IMG/VR virus record: IMGVR_UViG_3300008738_000007
Coordinates: 1 to 40,429 of that record
Source: a virus
Reading direction: 5' to 3' (one strand)
DNA length: 40,429 nt
Of this stretch, positions 7,286-15,054 are shown piece by piece (position 1 is the first letter of the stretch; each line of letters begins with the position of its first letter). The position numbers and the translations under genes were made by a program. The notes under the pieces were generated by a model, which did not search any database, was not told the DNA's origin, and worked only from the letters and a program-made list of their open reading frames with translations.

Positions 7286-7331
7286 CCCCTGTCCCGGTCT
7301 GCCGGGCACCCCGCTCACGACGGGGCAGGGG
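7286..7331 (+). repeat. Intergenic RNA fold, copy 2 of 3
   Basis: Closing stem CCCCTG/CAGGGG (7286-7291 with 7326-7331) holding two hairpins, CCCGG-TCTG-CCGGG (7293-7306) and CCCCG-CTCACGA-CGGGG (7309-7325): a clean three-way junction. Same position relative to genes as copies 1 and 3. Confidence 0.6.
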
Positions 7332-7367
7332 ACTAAGTGATGAACGACAAACAGAGAGAGGAACCCA

Positions 7368-7541
7368 ATGAAAACTCCATCCATCAACTCAACATGGACA
7401 CCGCTCCACGCCCTTCGGTTCGTTGATTTTGGCGACCACCATGGTGGCATCTGCGCCTGCGGGTGGCAGACAGCCCGGTGGCACGACACTGACCGTGAGG
7501 TTGTTGCTGAGTTCGACAACCACCGTGGGGAGTGCAAGTGA
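7368..7541 (+). CDS. 57-aa protein with CxC and histidines, unknown
   Basis: ATG 7368 follows GAGAGAGGAA. Contains HHGGICACGWQTARWHDTD and ends EFDNHRGECK, a small possible zinc site (C-A-C, H, C). The stop overlaps the GTG start of the next gene (GTGA). Small proteins with a GxCxCGW core of this kind occur in actinophages, but no function is known to me. Confidence 0.65.
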   Translation: MKTPSINSTWTPLHALRFVDFGDHHGGICACGWQTARWHDTDREVVAEFDNHRGECK

Positions 7542-7747
7542 AGAACACCATCACTCACACGGATCACGGCAGGCCATGCCAAGGAGGCTGGGTGCCCAAG
7601 GCCGACGAGCGGTGCGTGAACGTCGCCACGGTGTACGCCTTCGATGACTTCTACGAGGGGCACGGCGACTACTACTGCGACCGTTGCACCAAGGCACACG
7701 GCCTCATGGTCGTGGACCGACTGACCGACAGAAAGGAGACGGCGTGA
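7538..7747 (+). CDS. 69-aa Cys-containing protein, unknown
   Basis: GTG 7538 is preferred because it makes a GTGA overlap with the upstream stop and follows GGGGAG; a GTG at 7532 is the alternative. It contains GRPCQGGWVPKADERC and YYCDRCTKAHGL, so four cysteines arranged as two pairs could form a zinc ribbon. The end overlaps the next gene by GTGA. No family recognised. Confidence 0.6.
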   Translation: MKNTITHTDHGRPCQGGWVPKADERCVNVATVYAFDDFYEGHGDYYCDRCTKAHGLMVVDRLTDRKETA

Positions 7748-8004
7748 ACACCCACAACGGAGGGCACTACGAGTGCTGGGTCGTCGTGGACGGATCGTTT
7801 GACGACGAGTGGATTGTCGATGCCGACAGCGACCCTGGCGGCATTGCCATGATCGAACAGGAACTGGAGATCAAGGCGGCAACCGACAACCTGCCCACCG
7901 ACCTCTACATCCTCTCCCACAACCATCCGGTGGGAGATGGCTGTGAGTGCGCTCAGTACACCGTGGACCACAAGCCGTTTCGGTCGTGGAACACGGACGG
8001 CTGA
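7744..8004 (+). CDS. 86-aa protein, unknown
   Basis: GTG 7744 with AAAGGAG five to eleven bases upstream. A beta-rich start (HYECWVVVDGSFDDEWIVDADSD) leads into an acidic helix and a His/Cys patch (LSHNHPVGDGCECAQYTVDHK). Coupled to the previous gene by GTGA. No function recognised. Confidence 0.62.
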   Translation: MNTHNGGHYECWVVVDGSFDDEWIVDADSDPGGIAMIEQELEIKAATDNLPTDLYILSHNHPVGDGCECAQYTVDHKPFRSWNTDG

Positions 8005-8017
8005 TTCGCCCTCACTC

Positions 8018-8058
8018 CCCTGACTAGCAGCCACCCCCGGTGCGAGGCCGGGGCAGGG
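8018..8058 (+). repeat. Intergenic RNA fold, copy 3 of 3
   Basis: Closing stem CCCTG/CAGGG (8018-8022 with 8054-8058), a weak first arm (ACTAGCAGCC) and a strong hairpin CCCCGG-TGCGAGG-CCGGGG (8035-8053). The loop resembles that of copy 1 (TGCAAGC). Confidence 0.5.
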
Positions 8059-8083
8059 ACGAAGAAAGTAATGACAACAACCA

Positions 8084-8112
8084 TTGACACAATCTGCTAG
8101 TGTTCATCTAGC
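8084..8112 (+). promoter_or_regulatory. Possible promoter upstream of the AAA-VWA gene pair
   Basis: A perfect TTGACA at 8084-8089 is followed 17 bases later only by TCTAGC, a poor -10. The position, in the gap before a strong ribosome binding site (GAGAAAGGA) and the AAA gene at 8136, supports a promoter; the weak -10 argues for an activated or phage-specific one. Confidence 0.35.
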
Positions 8113-8135
8113 CCAACGGAGAAAGGAAACACTCC

Positions 8136-9023
8136 ATGCCTAACACCGACCATCCCCTGGCACACCTTGTGCCGCAACGCTTCTTCTACGAGGACTACGT
8201 TTCTCGTGAAGTCGATGGTGTCCGTGATTTGGACGCCCTCGCCACGGCACACTCCCTGCGGCACAACGTGCTGATCGAAGGGCCGACCGGTAGCGCCAAG
8301 ACCTCACTGGTCATGGCCTTTGCTGCCGAGGTCGGCCTGCCTGTGGTCAACATCCCGTGCAACGGGGCAGCGGAGCCACGCAACTTCATTGGCGGCTGGA
8401 CCCCCCAGCCCGACGGCACGTTCGACTTCGTGCCGGGCGATCTCCTGAAGGCCGTGGAGCATGGAGGAATCATCTACTTGGACGAGGTGAACATGATGCC
8501 TCCCAAGATTTCCGTCTACCTGCACTCGCTGTTGGATCGCCGTCGTGCCATCAGCATTCCTGAGGCGTCAGGGTCGTCGTTCCCCACAGAACTTCGTGCC
8601 CACCCGAACTGCCAGATCATCGCCACCATGAATCGTGGCTACCACGGCACTCGTCCGCTCAACCAAGCGTTCAGGAACAGGTTTGCCATCAAGTTGGCGT
8701 TCCCATACTCGACAGACGTAGAGGCCGAACTGGTGGCCAGCAACACTTTGCTGACATTGGCAGGCTCGCTGCGTGAGCGCCACGCCGTGGGTGACCTCAC
8801 TACTCCGGTCAGCACCAACATGCTGTTGGAGTTTGAGGAGTTCGCTACCAGCGACAACCTGGGCTTCGACTTTGCCATGGGCAACTTCGTCAACTCTTTC
8901 TCGCCCGACGAGCAGGTGGTGGTGCGTGAGGTTCTCACGCTGGAAGCCACGCTCATCAAGAGCGAACTGTTCGGCGAGGACGACACTCAGAACAACGAGA
9001 ACACCGAGGAGGTGAGCGAGTGA
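8136..9023 (+). CDS. AAA+ ATPase, CbbQ/CobS (MoxR) type
   Basis: 295 aa. Walker A is GPTGSAKT (residues 49-56; Ala in place of the usual Gly before Lys), Walker B GGIIYLDEVNMM, sensor region CQIIATMNRGYHGTRPLNQAFRNRF (second half is the arginine-finger/sensor type region of AAA_5). The family consists of chaperone-like ATPases working with a von Willebrand factor A partner, as in CbbQ-CbbO, NorQ-NorD and CobS-CobT. The next gene, overlapping by GTGA, encodes just such a partner, so a two-component remodelling machine is the natural reading. Target unknown; no cobalamin gene is nearby, so metal chelation is not implied. Confidence 0.85.
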   Translation: MPNTDHPLAHLVPQRFFYEDYVSREVDGVRDLDALATAHSLRHNVLIEGPTGSAKTSLVMAFAAEVGLPVVNIPCNGAAEPRNFIGGWTPQPDGTFDFVPGDLLKAVEHGGIIYLDEVNMMPPKISVYLHSLLDRRRAISIPEASGSSFPTELRAHPNCQIIATMNRGYHGTRPLNQAFRNRFAIKLAFPYSTDVEAELVASNTLLTLAGSLRERHAVGDLTTPVSTNMLLEFEEFATSDNLGFDFAMGNFVNSFSPDEQVVVREVLTLEATLIKSELFGEDDTQNNENTEEVSE

Positions 9024-10975
9024 AGCGGTATAAGAGGCGTCGCTATCGGGACTCCCACGACAGTGATGTGCTGGGCGTGGACTCCACGCTCACGCCAAAG
9101 CAGCGCCTAGCCAACGCAAAGTTGGCGGCTCGCATAGAGTCGTTCGCTGCTGTGTTCACGAAAGTCAACTCCATCGTTGCCGGGCGCACTGTCCCAGTGA
9201 AACTCAGCAATCCAATCACTTGGTCGTTTGATGGTGCTACCCCACCCGGCTGGACAGATGGCGAAACCATCTTTCTGTCCAAGAGCCACCTGCAAACGGT
9301 GCTATCTCCGAATAACGCCAGCGCACTTGTACGTTCGATGTCAGCGTGCAAAGGGCTGAACTACCACGAGTTGGCTCACGTTCTGTATACGCCGCGCCAC
9401 ACTCACAAGCCCCTCCCCGATATTCGGAGGCTGACGAAGGATCATCCAAGTGCATGGCGGTGCTTCAACCTTCTGGAAGACCAGCGGATTGAGCGCCTGT
9501 TCGTGGCTCGTTGGCCGGTGTCAAGCGACTACTTCACCTTGACTGTTGCTCAGTGGGTTCTGGACCACGCGGGAGCGCCGGTTTCTTCCGATCCTGAATA
9601 CGCCAAGGATCACTGGGCCTTGCGGCACCTGCTTCTTCATGGGCGGCGCTACCTTCCGGCAGACATGCGGCAGCGCGCCAGGGCTAAGTCTGTAGCCAGA
9701 TTTGGTGAGGCCGACACCACCATGCTGGAGAAGATCATTGACGAGTACCGTTCATTGTCGTTCCCGTCAGACGGCGACCGTGCAGTAGAACTGGTTCGGG
9801 AGTTGGCCGTCTGGTTTGAGCGTCAGGCCGAAACGCACACCCACAAAAGGTCTGAGGACATGGTTCCGAACGTCACGCACGGCCACGAGCATCAGCGTGC
9901 ATCTAGTGCTGAGTCAGTGAAAGAGCAGCGCCGTATCCAAGAACAGGCTGATGCTGATGATGAGGCCGATGGTGGCAGCCAGAGTGCGCCGTGCCCCATG
10001 GGCGACAAGGAAGAAGATGCTGAGGCAGAGAAAGCCGAGGCGACTACTGCCACCGCAGGAGATGGTTCGGCCACCCCTGACACCTTGGAAGAGCAGGCTG
10101 CTAAAGCAGTGGACGAGGCGCTTGACGCCACTCGCACCGACATTCTGGACACCATCCAGGCTGCCCGAGAGTTGGAGAAAATTGCTCTTACCAATGCGGG
10201 CAGCAAGAAGTACGCTTCTACCTACTCAAAGGCTCCTGCGGCGGCGAGCAAAACTGCTGCCGACCGTTTGACGACTGCAATGGCGCAGTTGCGATATGAC
10301 GCCGAGCCTGCCTGGGTGAAGCGAGTGTCAAGTGGGCGAGTCAACATCGAAGCCATGATGCAAAGCAGAGGTGTGGACCTTGATGTCTTTGACGAGTGGA
10401 AAGATGCAGGGGACGACGCCACTTCGATTGAAGTTGTTGTCTTGCTTGACCAGTCGCAGTCAATGGGTGGCGACATGGTTGCCTCGTCCGAGGCTATGTG
10501 GACGATCAAGAAATCGTGTGACCGGCTGGACATCCCCTGCACCGTGGTTGGCTACAGCAACGAGATGTCTGTGCTGTATAGGGCAGAGTCTCCGGCGGGC
10601 GAGCAGGTGGCTGTCTTCCCCGTAGTTGGCGGCACACTGCCACACGCCGCACTGGAAGCGGCTTACCGTGTGTTTGCGGTTTCCGACAAAAGGCACAAGG
10701 TGATGTTCGCCATCACGGACGGCGACTGGTTCAGGCGGGACAGTGCGACGAGGGCTGTGCGAGACATTCGCAGCCTGGGAGTCAGCACTCACCTCATCTA
10801 TCTTGCATCGACAGATGATCGTAAGTGGAACGCTGCGCGTCACGACGACCTCGCTCGTCAGTCGCCGCCCTGGAACGGCTGTGAGACAGGCGTTGTGGTT
10901 GGGGATGTGCGGGGCATGGTGCGCCATATCGAAAAGGAGTTGGTTGGCCTTGCCGCTGAATCGGCCACCGTGTGA
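9020..10975 (+). CDS. VWA-domain protein, CobT/CbbO-like partner of the AAA ATPase
   Basis: 651 aa. The C-terminal VWA domain has the MIDAS metal site DQSQS (from D477) and a FAITDGDW strand, with a conserved Thr-containing VVGGTLPHAAL loop. The middle is acidic and low in complexity (about residues 290-370), a known trait of CobT. The N-terminal part has NYHELAHVLYTP with a HELAH (116-120) that matches the HExxH zinc-protease pattern and is also frequent in phage CobT-like proteins. Starts at GTG overlapping the AAA stop (GTGA). Together the pair should form an ATP-driven ring plus substrate adaptor. The substrate is not identifiable from sequence. Confidence 0.83.
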   Translation: MKRYKRRRYRDSHDSDVLGVDSTLTPKQRLANAKLAARIESFAAVFTKVNSIVAGRTVPVKLSNPITWSFDGATPPGWTDGETIFLSKSHLQTVLSPNNASALVRSMSACKGLNYHELAHVLYTPRHTHKPLPDIRRLTKDHPSAWRCFNLLEDQRIERLFVARWPVSSDYFTLTVAQWVLDHAGAPVSSDPEYAKDHWALRHLLLHGRRYLPADMRQRARAKSVARFGEADTTMLEKIIDEYRSLSFPSDGDRAVELVRELAVWFERQAETHTHKRSEDMVPNVTHGHEHQRASSAESVKEQRRIQEQADADDEADGGSQSAPCPMGDKEEDAEAEKAEATTATAGDGSATPDTLEEQAAKAVDEALDATRTDILDTIQAARELEKIALTNAGSKKYASTYSKAPAAASKTAADRLTTAMAQLRYDAEPAWVKRVSSGRVNIEAMMQSRGVDLDVFDEWKDAGDDATSIEVVVLLDQSQSMGGDMVASSEAMWTIKKSCDRLDIPCTVVGYSNEMSVLYRAESPAGEQVAVFPVVGGTLPHAALEAAYRVFAVSDKRHKVMFAITDGDWFRRDSATRAVRDIRSLGVSTHLIYLASTDDRKWNAARHDDLARQSPPWNGCETGVVVGDVRGMVRHIEKELVGLAAESATV

Positions 10976-11183
10976 GTGTCATGCTGGGCAGCAAGGAGGC
11001 GTGTGCGAGGCCAGTTGCCCGGCATGGCCAGGGCCGGAAGTGGTGTACCTAGACGAGTACGCCCAATTCTCCCACCCATCGGGTCCAACCAATGGGAATG
11101 TGACCATGGTAAAAATCTATGACCTAGCGTATTACCGCTCCCTGTTGCGACAAGAACAACCATCTCAGGGAAAGGACAGTTGA
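10944..11183 (+). CDS. Small Cys-rich protein, unknown; start uncertain
   Basis: The frame ending at 11183 contains CECHAGQQGGVCEASC, two cysteine pairs that could make a zinc knuckle, then YLDEYAQFSHP and a basic helical end (MVKIYDLAYYRSLLRQEQ). TTG 10944 follows AAGGAG by four bases and is the only good ribosome site that keeps the cysteines; GTG 11001 or ATG 11106 would give shorter proteins. It overlaps the end of the VWA gene by 32 bases. No family recognised. Confidence 0.45.
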   Translation: MALPLNRPPCECHAGQQGGVCEASCPAWPGPEVVYLDEYAQFSHPSGPTNGNVTMVKIYDLAYYRSLLRQEQPSQGKDS

Positions 11184-11345
11184 ATGCCCTACCGCCACCA
11201 CGCGGTTCCACCGACCGATGACACCGACGAGATCGTCTTGTGCGAACACACTGGTTCGCTGAAGGAGTTCTACGCTGACATGGCTGCACTCCGTGAGGAA
11301 GCCAGGAGGGAGCGGGCCGACCGTCTCCGAGAGGAGCCTTCGTGA
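11184..11345 (+). CDS. 53-aa charged protein, unknown
   Basis: ATG 11184 directly follows the previous stop and has AAAGGAC upstream. The second half is one long charged helix (LKEFYADMAALREEARRERA), probably a coiled coil. Its end overlaps the next gene by GTGA. No family recognised. Confidence 0.55.
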   Translation: MPYRHHAVPPTDDTDEIVLCEHTGSLKEFYADMAALREEARRERADRLREEPS

Positions 11346-11575
11346 CGACCATCGACTCATTCGACACCTTCCTGGCCGAGTACGCTCGCACGCTCCCAGC
11401 CGCCAAAAGCAAGGGGCTGCGCGACGGCCAGCACCTGTTCCTCTTGTTGACTGAGCATCGCCGTGATGTTGCCGACAAGATTTGGGGCACGGCCATGGAC
11501 CCGTTCCACAAGACAACCCCCCTCCCATCCATTTTGTGGGACACCATCCAGGCGCACTGGGAGGGCACGCGATGA
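11342..11575 (+). CDS. 77-aa helical protein, unknown
   Basis: GTG start in a GTGA overlap. Mainly helical (SFDTFLAEYARTLPAAKSKG, HLFLLLTEHRRDVADKIWG) with a Trp-containing end. The stop overlaps the next ATG (ATGA). No family recognised. Confidence 0.58.
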   Translation: MTTIDSFDTFLAEYARTLPAAKSKGLRDGQHLFLLLTEHRRDVADKIWGTAMDPFHKTTPLPSILWDTIQAHWEGTR

Positions 11576-11739
11576 CAGGCCAAAGCGACGCTTACTATCA
11601 ACCACCTGATGAGGTGGAGTTCTGCGAGGTTTGTGACGATGAGGGGTGCGTACAGTGCGACTCATCCATCGCTGAAGATTTTGCCGCCGACATACAACTG
11701 TCCGCTATAAGAGACGAGGGGGCCACCACGAGGTGGTAG
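11572..11739 (+). CDS. 55-aa Cys-motif protein, unknown
   Basis: ATG 11572 is selected by the ATGA overlap. A compact metal-site candidate CEVCDDEGCVQC (C-x2-C-x4-C-x2-C) is followed by an acidic helix. The spacing fits a small rubredoxin-like or zinc-knuckle loop. Function unknown. Confidence 0.55.
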   Translation: MTGQSDAYYQPPDEVEFCEVCDDEGCVQCDSSIAEDFAADIQLSAIRDEGATTRW

Positions 11740-11760
11740 CCCTGAACAGGAGGTGTTGTG

Positions 11761-12072
11761 ATGGAAGCCAACTTTTGCGAACAGCCCGCTGCCAGTGAGC
11801 GCACTCGTAGGGCCACTGCGCCGATGGTTGCATGGCAGCGCAGGTTGCTGCGGGCACTGATTCAAGACATTCTCACAGTGAGCGGCCCGGAATCACCAGA
11901 GCGGGCCGCGGCGCTTGAGCGCCAAGACTGGCTCAGCGCCGACAACATCATGTTTGGGCAAGCGGAGCAAGCCATCGACACGCTCAAAGCCATACTTCGG
12001 GACTTCGCTGTTGATGACCCAGGCGACCTACAGGACCAAGACTTGGGGGCGGCATGGCCCAGCACATACTGA
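11761..12072 (+). CDS. 103-aa helical protein, unknown
   Basis: ATG 11761 has AGGAGGT five bases upstream, a near-perfect ribosome site; the GTG immediately before it is less likely. The protein is helical throughout (MVAWQRRLLRALIQDILTVS, QAEQAIDTLKAILRDF) and ends acidic. It overlaps the next gene by 19 bases. No family recognised. Confidence 0.62.
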   Translation: MEANFCEQPAASERTRRATAPMVAWQRRLLRALIQDILTVSGPESPERAAALERQDWLSADNIMFGQAEQAIDTLKAILRDFAVDDPGDLQDQDLGAAWPSTY

Positions 12073-12317
12073 CACTGGCACTGTTCCAAATGACCAACCC
12101 GCTGTGGGAACTGGTTCTAGCGCCTGCTGGCCTTTTGGCTATTGGGTGGCAGGCGCGTGAGATTGTTGGCTGGGCAGCCGCGAAATGTGGCCACCCAGGT
12201 GTCGCATGTAGCCACACTGACCAGGGCCTGCTTGTTATTGACGACCGCCTCAGTGGTTCGGTCCAAGTGCTACACGGTTGCAAGCAGTGCGGCGTGCGCC
12301 TACATCGGCAGCCATGA
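12054..12317 (+). CDS. 87-aa protein with a possible membrane segment and C-terminal Cys pairs
   Basis: Begins MAQHILTLALFQ and has a hydrophobic stretch LWELVLAPAGLLAIGW that may cross or touch the membrane, then CGHPGVACSH and HGCKQCGVRLH, which could form one zinc site. Small membrane proteins of this layout (short hydrophobic N-terminus, zinc-like tail) recur at 12883 in this phage. Function unknown. Confidence 0.52.
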   Translation: MAQHILTLALFQMTNPLWELVLAPAGLLAIGWQAREIVGWAAAKCGHPGVACSHTDQGLLVIDDRLSGSVQVLHGCKQCGVRLHRQP

Positions 12318-12376
12318 CAGGACGTTTTGCCATCACGCCGAGTCAAGTTGAAGAAGAAGTGCCGGAGCGGATGACG

Positions 12377-12467
12377 GGAGAGGTGGCCGAGTCAGGTTGA
12401 AGGCGCTCCCCTGCTAAGGGAGTAAGGGTCCAACAACCCTTCGTGGGTTCGAATCCCACCCTCTCCG
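12377..12467 (+). tRNA. tRNA-Ser(GCT)
   Basis: 91 nt, class II. Acceptor GGAGAGG (12377-12383) pairs perfectly with CCTCTCC (12460-12466); G discriminator at 12467. Anticodon arm CTCCC-CTGCTAA-GGGAG gives anticodon GCT, reading AGC/AGU serine codons. A long variable arm and T arm GTGGG-TTCGAAT-CCCAC follow. CCA is not encoded. It lies alone between small genes. Confidence 0.96.
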
Positions 12468-12493
12468 CTACAACGGAAGGACAGCACAGCACC

Positions 12494-12886
12494 ATGGATC
12501 ACAGCAAAGCACTAGTAGAGGTGTACAGGGCGAAACGCTCCCGAGACGATGCCGTCAGGCGTTATCAAGACGCCCAAGAAGCGTTCTTGGCTCAGTTAGA
12601 CGGTAGCGACAGCGACCAAGACAGACATGAGACTGACTACAACGGCATAAAGATCACTGGCTCTAAGGTGACGAGCAGCACGCTGGACATTGACGAAGAA
12701 GGGCTGCGGGAAGAACTGGGCGAGGAGCGGTGGCGCGCTGTGTCTCGCAGGGTGCTTGATCGTAAGTTGCTAGAGGACGCTATTGTGCGGGATCGGATCG
12801 ACGCATCTGCTCTGGCAAATAACAGCCGTGAAGTTTCCAAGAAGCCGTATGTTCGGCTGACCATCAAGGAGGGGGAGCGCGAGTGA
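12494..12886 (+). CDS. 130-aa charged helical protein, unknown
   Basis: ATG 12494 has GGAAGGA about 12 bases upstream; it starts 26 bases after the tRNA. The first part is a coiled-coil-like helix (VEVYRAKRSRDDAVRRYQDA), the centre has KITGSKVTSSTLDIDEEGL, then a region of the form RWRAVSRRVLDRKLLEDAIV followed by a basic VSKKPYVRLTI end. Similar unassigned proteins exist in actinophages as far as I recall, but I cannot name a function. Coupled to the next gene by a GTGA overlap. Confidence 0.68.
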   Translation: MDHSKALVEVYRAKRSRDDAVRRYQDAQEAFLAQLDGSDSDQDRHETDYNGIKITGSKVTSSTLDIDEEGLREELGEERWRAVSRRVLDRKLLEDAIVRDRIDASALANNSREVSKKPYVRLTIKEGERE

Positions 12887-13167
12887 CTTTTGCACTGTTC
12901 AACCTTGCTGACTGGGTGTGGGAGTGGGTGGGCGCCCCTGCTTGCTTGATCCTTCTGGGCTACACCATTCGCTGGATTGTGGATGCTACGACCGACAACG
13001 ATCCAGCCTCACAAGATGAGTTGTGGGGCGAGAACCTCAGCCGCAACACGGCCGAAGTTGACCGAGCGTGGCGCACGGCCCTATTCCGTATGGAGGTGGC
13101 CGTCCAGCGACATTCAGACGCGTGCGAGCGCATCATCCGTCGCAACCAAAAAAGGAGCCAGCCATGA
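12883..13167 (+). CDS. 94-aa single-span membrane protein, unknown
   Basis: GTG start in a GTGA overlap. Residues about 5-28 (LADWVWEWVGAPACLILLGY) form one probable membrane helix, followed by an acidic then basic cytoplasmic helix (DRAWRTALFRMEVAVQRHSD). The stop overlaps the next start (ATGA). Function unknown. Confidence 0.6.
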   Translation: MTFALFNLADWVWEWVGAPACLILLGYTIRWIVDATTDNDPASQDELWGENLSRNTAEVDRAWRTALFRMEVAVQRHSDACERIIRRNQKRSQP

Positions 13168-13427
13168 CACCCGAGCCACACACGATTGCCTTGTGGGCCA
13201 AGCGGGCATACGACGGGGAGTACGCCACTGTCTCTGAGGCCGCAAAATCTGTGGGACGTTCTGTCCGTACTTTGAAGCGGTGGCGATCTGAAGGGAAAGT
13301 TTCGGCCCCATCCCACTATGTGAGCCTGGGGCAAGGAACGGTCAACCTCTACAGCAAGTCAGACATCAAAGAGTTGCAAGCGTACAAAGCAACCACCAAG
13401 CCCGGCCGACGTAGAAAGCAAGCGTAA
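13164..13427 (+). CDS. Helix-turn-helix DNA-binding protein (excisionase/MerR-like)
   Basis: 87 aa, ATG 13164 with AAAGGAG seven bases upstream. The centre ATVSEAAKSVGRSVRTLKRW followed by RSEGKVSAPSHY is a winged helix-turn-helix of the excisionase/MerR-N type: a helix, turn, recognition helix and a wing. The end is very basic (TKPGRRRKQA). No integrase is visible, so it is more likely a small transcription factor than a true excisionase. TAATG overlap with the next gene. Confidence 0.72.
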   Translation: MTPEPHTIALWAKRAYDGEYATVSEAAKSVGRSVRTLKRWRSEGKVSAPSHYVSLGQGTVNLYSKSDIKELQAYKATTKPGRRRKQA

Positions 13428-13624
13428 TGGTTCGATACTTGGCGCTGGTCCTAGGCACGGCACTGATGCTGCTCATTGGTTGGCAGTGCGGCGAGCGCCG
13501 CCCAGCCGCCCTACAAACGACAACTGCTCCGCACACAGTGGTGCTGGAACAGGGTGCCCATGCTGGTGCAACTACATATTGGGAAGGTCACCAGCATGGG
13601 CACCAGTCGCCCTCTGGGAACTAA
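13427..13624 (+). CDS. 65-aa small membrane or exported protein
   Basis: Begins MVRYLALVLGTALMLLIGWQ, an N-terminal hydrophobic helix after a basic residue, which would act as signal anchor; the Cys after it lacks a proper lipobox. The remainder is hydrophilic and His-rich (GHQHGHQ within the last 20 residues). TAATG overlap with the HTH gene. Function unknown. Confidence 0.5.
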   Translation: MVRYLALVLGTALMLLIGWQCGERRPAALQTTTAPHTVVLEQGAHAGATTYWEGHQHGHQSPSGN

Positions 13625-13625
13625 C

Positions 13626-14240
13626 ATGGCGACTGTGGCAGATACCGTTCTCACTCAAGGGTTTACGACTGAATACGGAGTGTCGATAAGCACAGAGGTG
13701 GGCGACTGGCTGGATGGCGACAAACAGGTAGACACAGCACTCATCGGGCTGCGCTTTCAGTTGGGCAAGGACGAGTGGACTGACCGATTTGTCATCCCGT
13801 TCTTTGGGGCAGTGTCGCTCATGGCCTCGCTTGTCCATCAGATGATTGAGCAGGGCCACGAAGACTTGGCCCTCCAACTGTTTCGTGAGGCTGCCGACAA
13901 AGGCGAACAGGCATCTGTCTTGACGCTGTTGACGGCTGGCCACACCAACAAGTCTGACCTTCTGCGCGAGAAGGTTTACCCGGAGAACGAGCCAACTGTT
14001 GATCTTGTGCGGGCCGTGGCGGCAGTCATTTCTGCGGTTATGAACGACAACCAAGAGGCGTCGGCGGTAGCCATTGACCAGATGGACACGACCGGAGCAC
14101 TGCCATTGGTAAGCCGGTTCTTGGCGACCATGGCTGGCCGAGCCATTGGCTATATCGCTGTGATGTCCGAGATGTCACCAGACAGCGTGCTGCACATCAT
14201 CGCAGGGTCCAGCCTTGTGGACTTTGACGAGGAAGATTAG
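13626..14240 (+). CDS. 204-aa protein, unknown
   Basis: ATG 13626 lies two bases after the preceding stop with a GGGAA site; an upstream in-frame ATG at 13596 is possible. It contains LIGLRFQLGKDEWTDRFVIP and several amphipathic helices (LVHQMIEQGHEDLALQLFRE, VRAVAAVISAVMNDNQEASA), with an acidic tail VDFDEED. No family recognised. It is the last gene before the ssDNA-binding protein. Confidence 0.68.
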   Translation: MATVADTVLTQGFTTEYGVSISTEVGDWLDGDKQVDTALIGLRFQLGKDEWTDRFVIPFFGAVSLMASLVHQMIEQGHEDLALQLFREAADKGEQASVLTLLTAGHTNKSDLLREKVYPENEPTVDLVRAVAAVISAVMNDNQEASAVAIDQMDTTGALPLVSRFLATMAGRAIGYIAVMSEMSPDSVLHIIAGSSLVDFDEED

Positions 14241-14326
14241 TGCTGGTCCCCACCAGTGCCATCAGTGGCTGCTATGGTGACGAATACCTCAGAACCCCTA
14301 CCCTTATTGAAGGAGGCATGTAGAAC

Positions 14327-15043
14327 ATGACCGACAAAATCGCTGGCCAACGATTGGGCAGCATCGAAGCCGTCAAGGCGTCTCTCAAACGAGGGGCTGC
14401 CAGCGGAGCCTATATCAAGCATGTGGGCGAAGATGGCCTGATCGTCCGTTTCCTCACCAACCCCGAGGAGTGGTTCGGCTATCAGGAGTATTATGACGCC
14501 GAGAACAAGCAGTTCGTCCCCATGGTGGAGGGCGAAGTGCTTCCTGACGGCGTTCGACCCTCATTCCGCTACCTGACCAACGCCCTGGACATTCAGACAG
14601 ATCGCGTCTTGCCTTTGAAGTTGGCTAAGACGCTGGCCAACCTGCTGATGATAAAGTACGAGAAGTTCGACACGTTGCTGGACAGGAACTACGAACTGGA
14701 TCGCCACGGCACTGGCTTGGACACCACTTACGACGCCACGCCTCAGGCACCGAGCCAGATCAACACTCAGAAGTATGAGTTGTTGGACTTGGCAAAGGTT
14801 TTGGAAGACGCCCGCAAGGTGGCTGAAGGGGAAGATCCCTTCGACAACCCGCCCGTCACCATGGGGACCGAAGATGGCGATGATGATGTGGACGAAGATG
14901 ACGAGTTGGTCATCGACGTAGACGAGTTGGACGAGATGCCACTGAAGACACTTCGTGGGATCGCCACGCAACTTGACATCACGGTTGAAGGCGTGAAGAA
15001 GGCCGACTTGATTGACGCCATCATCGAAATCGCTGAGGTCTGA
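14327..15043 (+). CDS. Single-stranded DNA-binding protein, phage gp32-like, with Rho_N/SAP-like tail domain
   Basis: 238 aa; AAGGAGG lies about 11 bases before the ATG. Phage SSB-type features: an OB-like region (YIKHVGEDGLIVRFLTNPEE, FRYLTNALDIQTDRVLPLKL) and YELDRHGTGLDTTYDATP, a block frequent in phage SSBs. A very acidic linker (about residues 180-205) precedes a helical LKTLRGIATQLDITVEG...KKADLIDAI segment like Rho_N or SAP modules. In the SSB family the acidic tail recruits replication partners. It stands first in the replication-recombination block, which fits. Not a bacterial Ssb homologue. Confidence 0.75.
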   Translation: MTDKIAGQRLGSIEAVKASLKRGAASGAYIKHVGEDGLIVRFLTNPEEWFGYQEYYDAENKQFVPMVEGEVLPDGVRPSFRYLTNALDIQTDRVLPLKLAKTLANLLMIKYEKFDTLLDRNYELDRHGTGLDTTYDATPQAPSQINTQKYELLDLAKVLEDARKVAEGEDPFDNPPVTMGTEDGDDDVDEDDELVIDVDELDEMPLKTLRGIATQLDITVEGVKKADLIDAIIEIAEV

Positions 15044-15054
15044 TCCGCTAGGTC

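Noticed and set aside
7340-7426. A 28-codon frame starting at ATG 7340
   Set aside because: It has a poor ribosome site and overlaps the much better supported gene at 7368 in another frame.
6953-7699. A 248-codon antisense frame across the small accessory genes
   Set aside because: It crosses several well-supported rightward genes and an RNA repeat, and reflects GC-rich codon positions.
13164-13427. Excisionase indicating a temperate phage
   Set aside because: The HTH type is shared by many regulators and no integrase was found in the window.
14273-14278. TATGGT as a promoter -10 upstream of the SSB gene
   Set aside because: No acceptable -35 hexamer lies 16-18 bases upstream.
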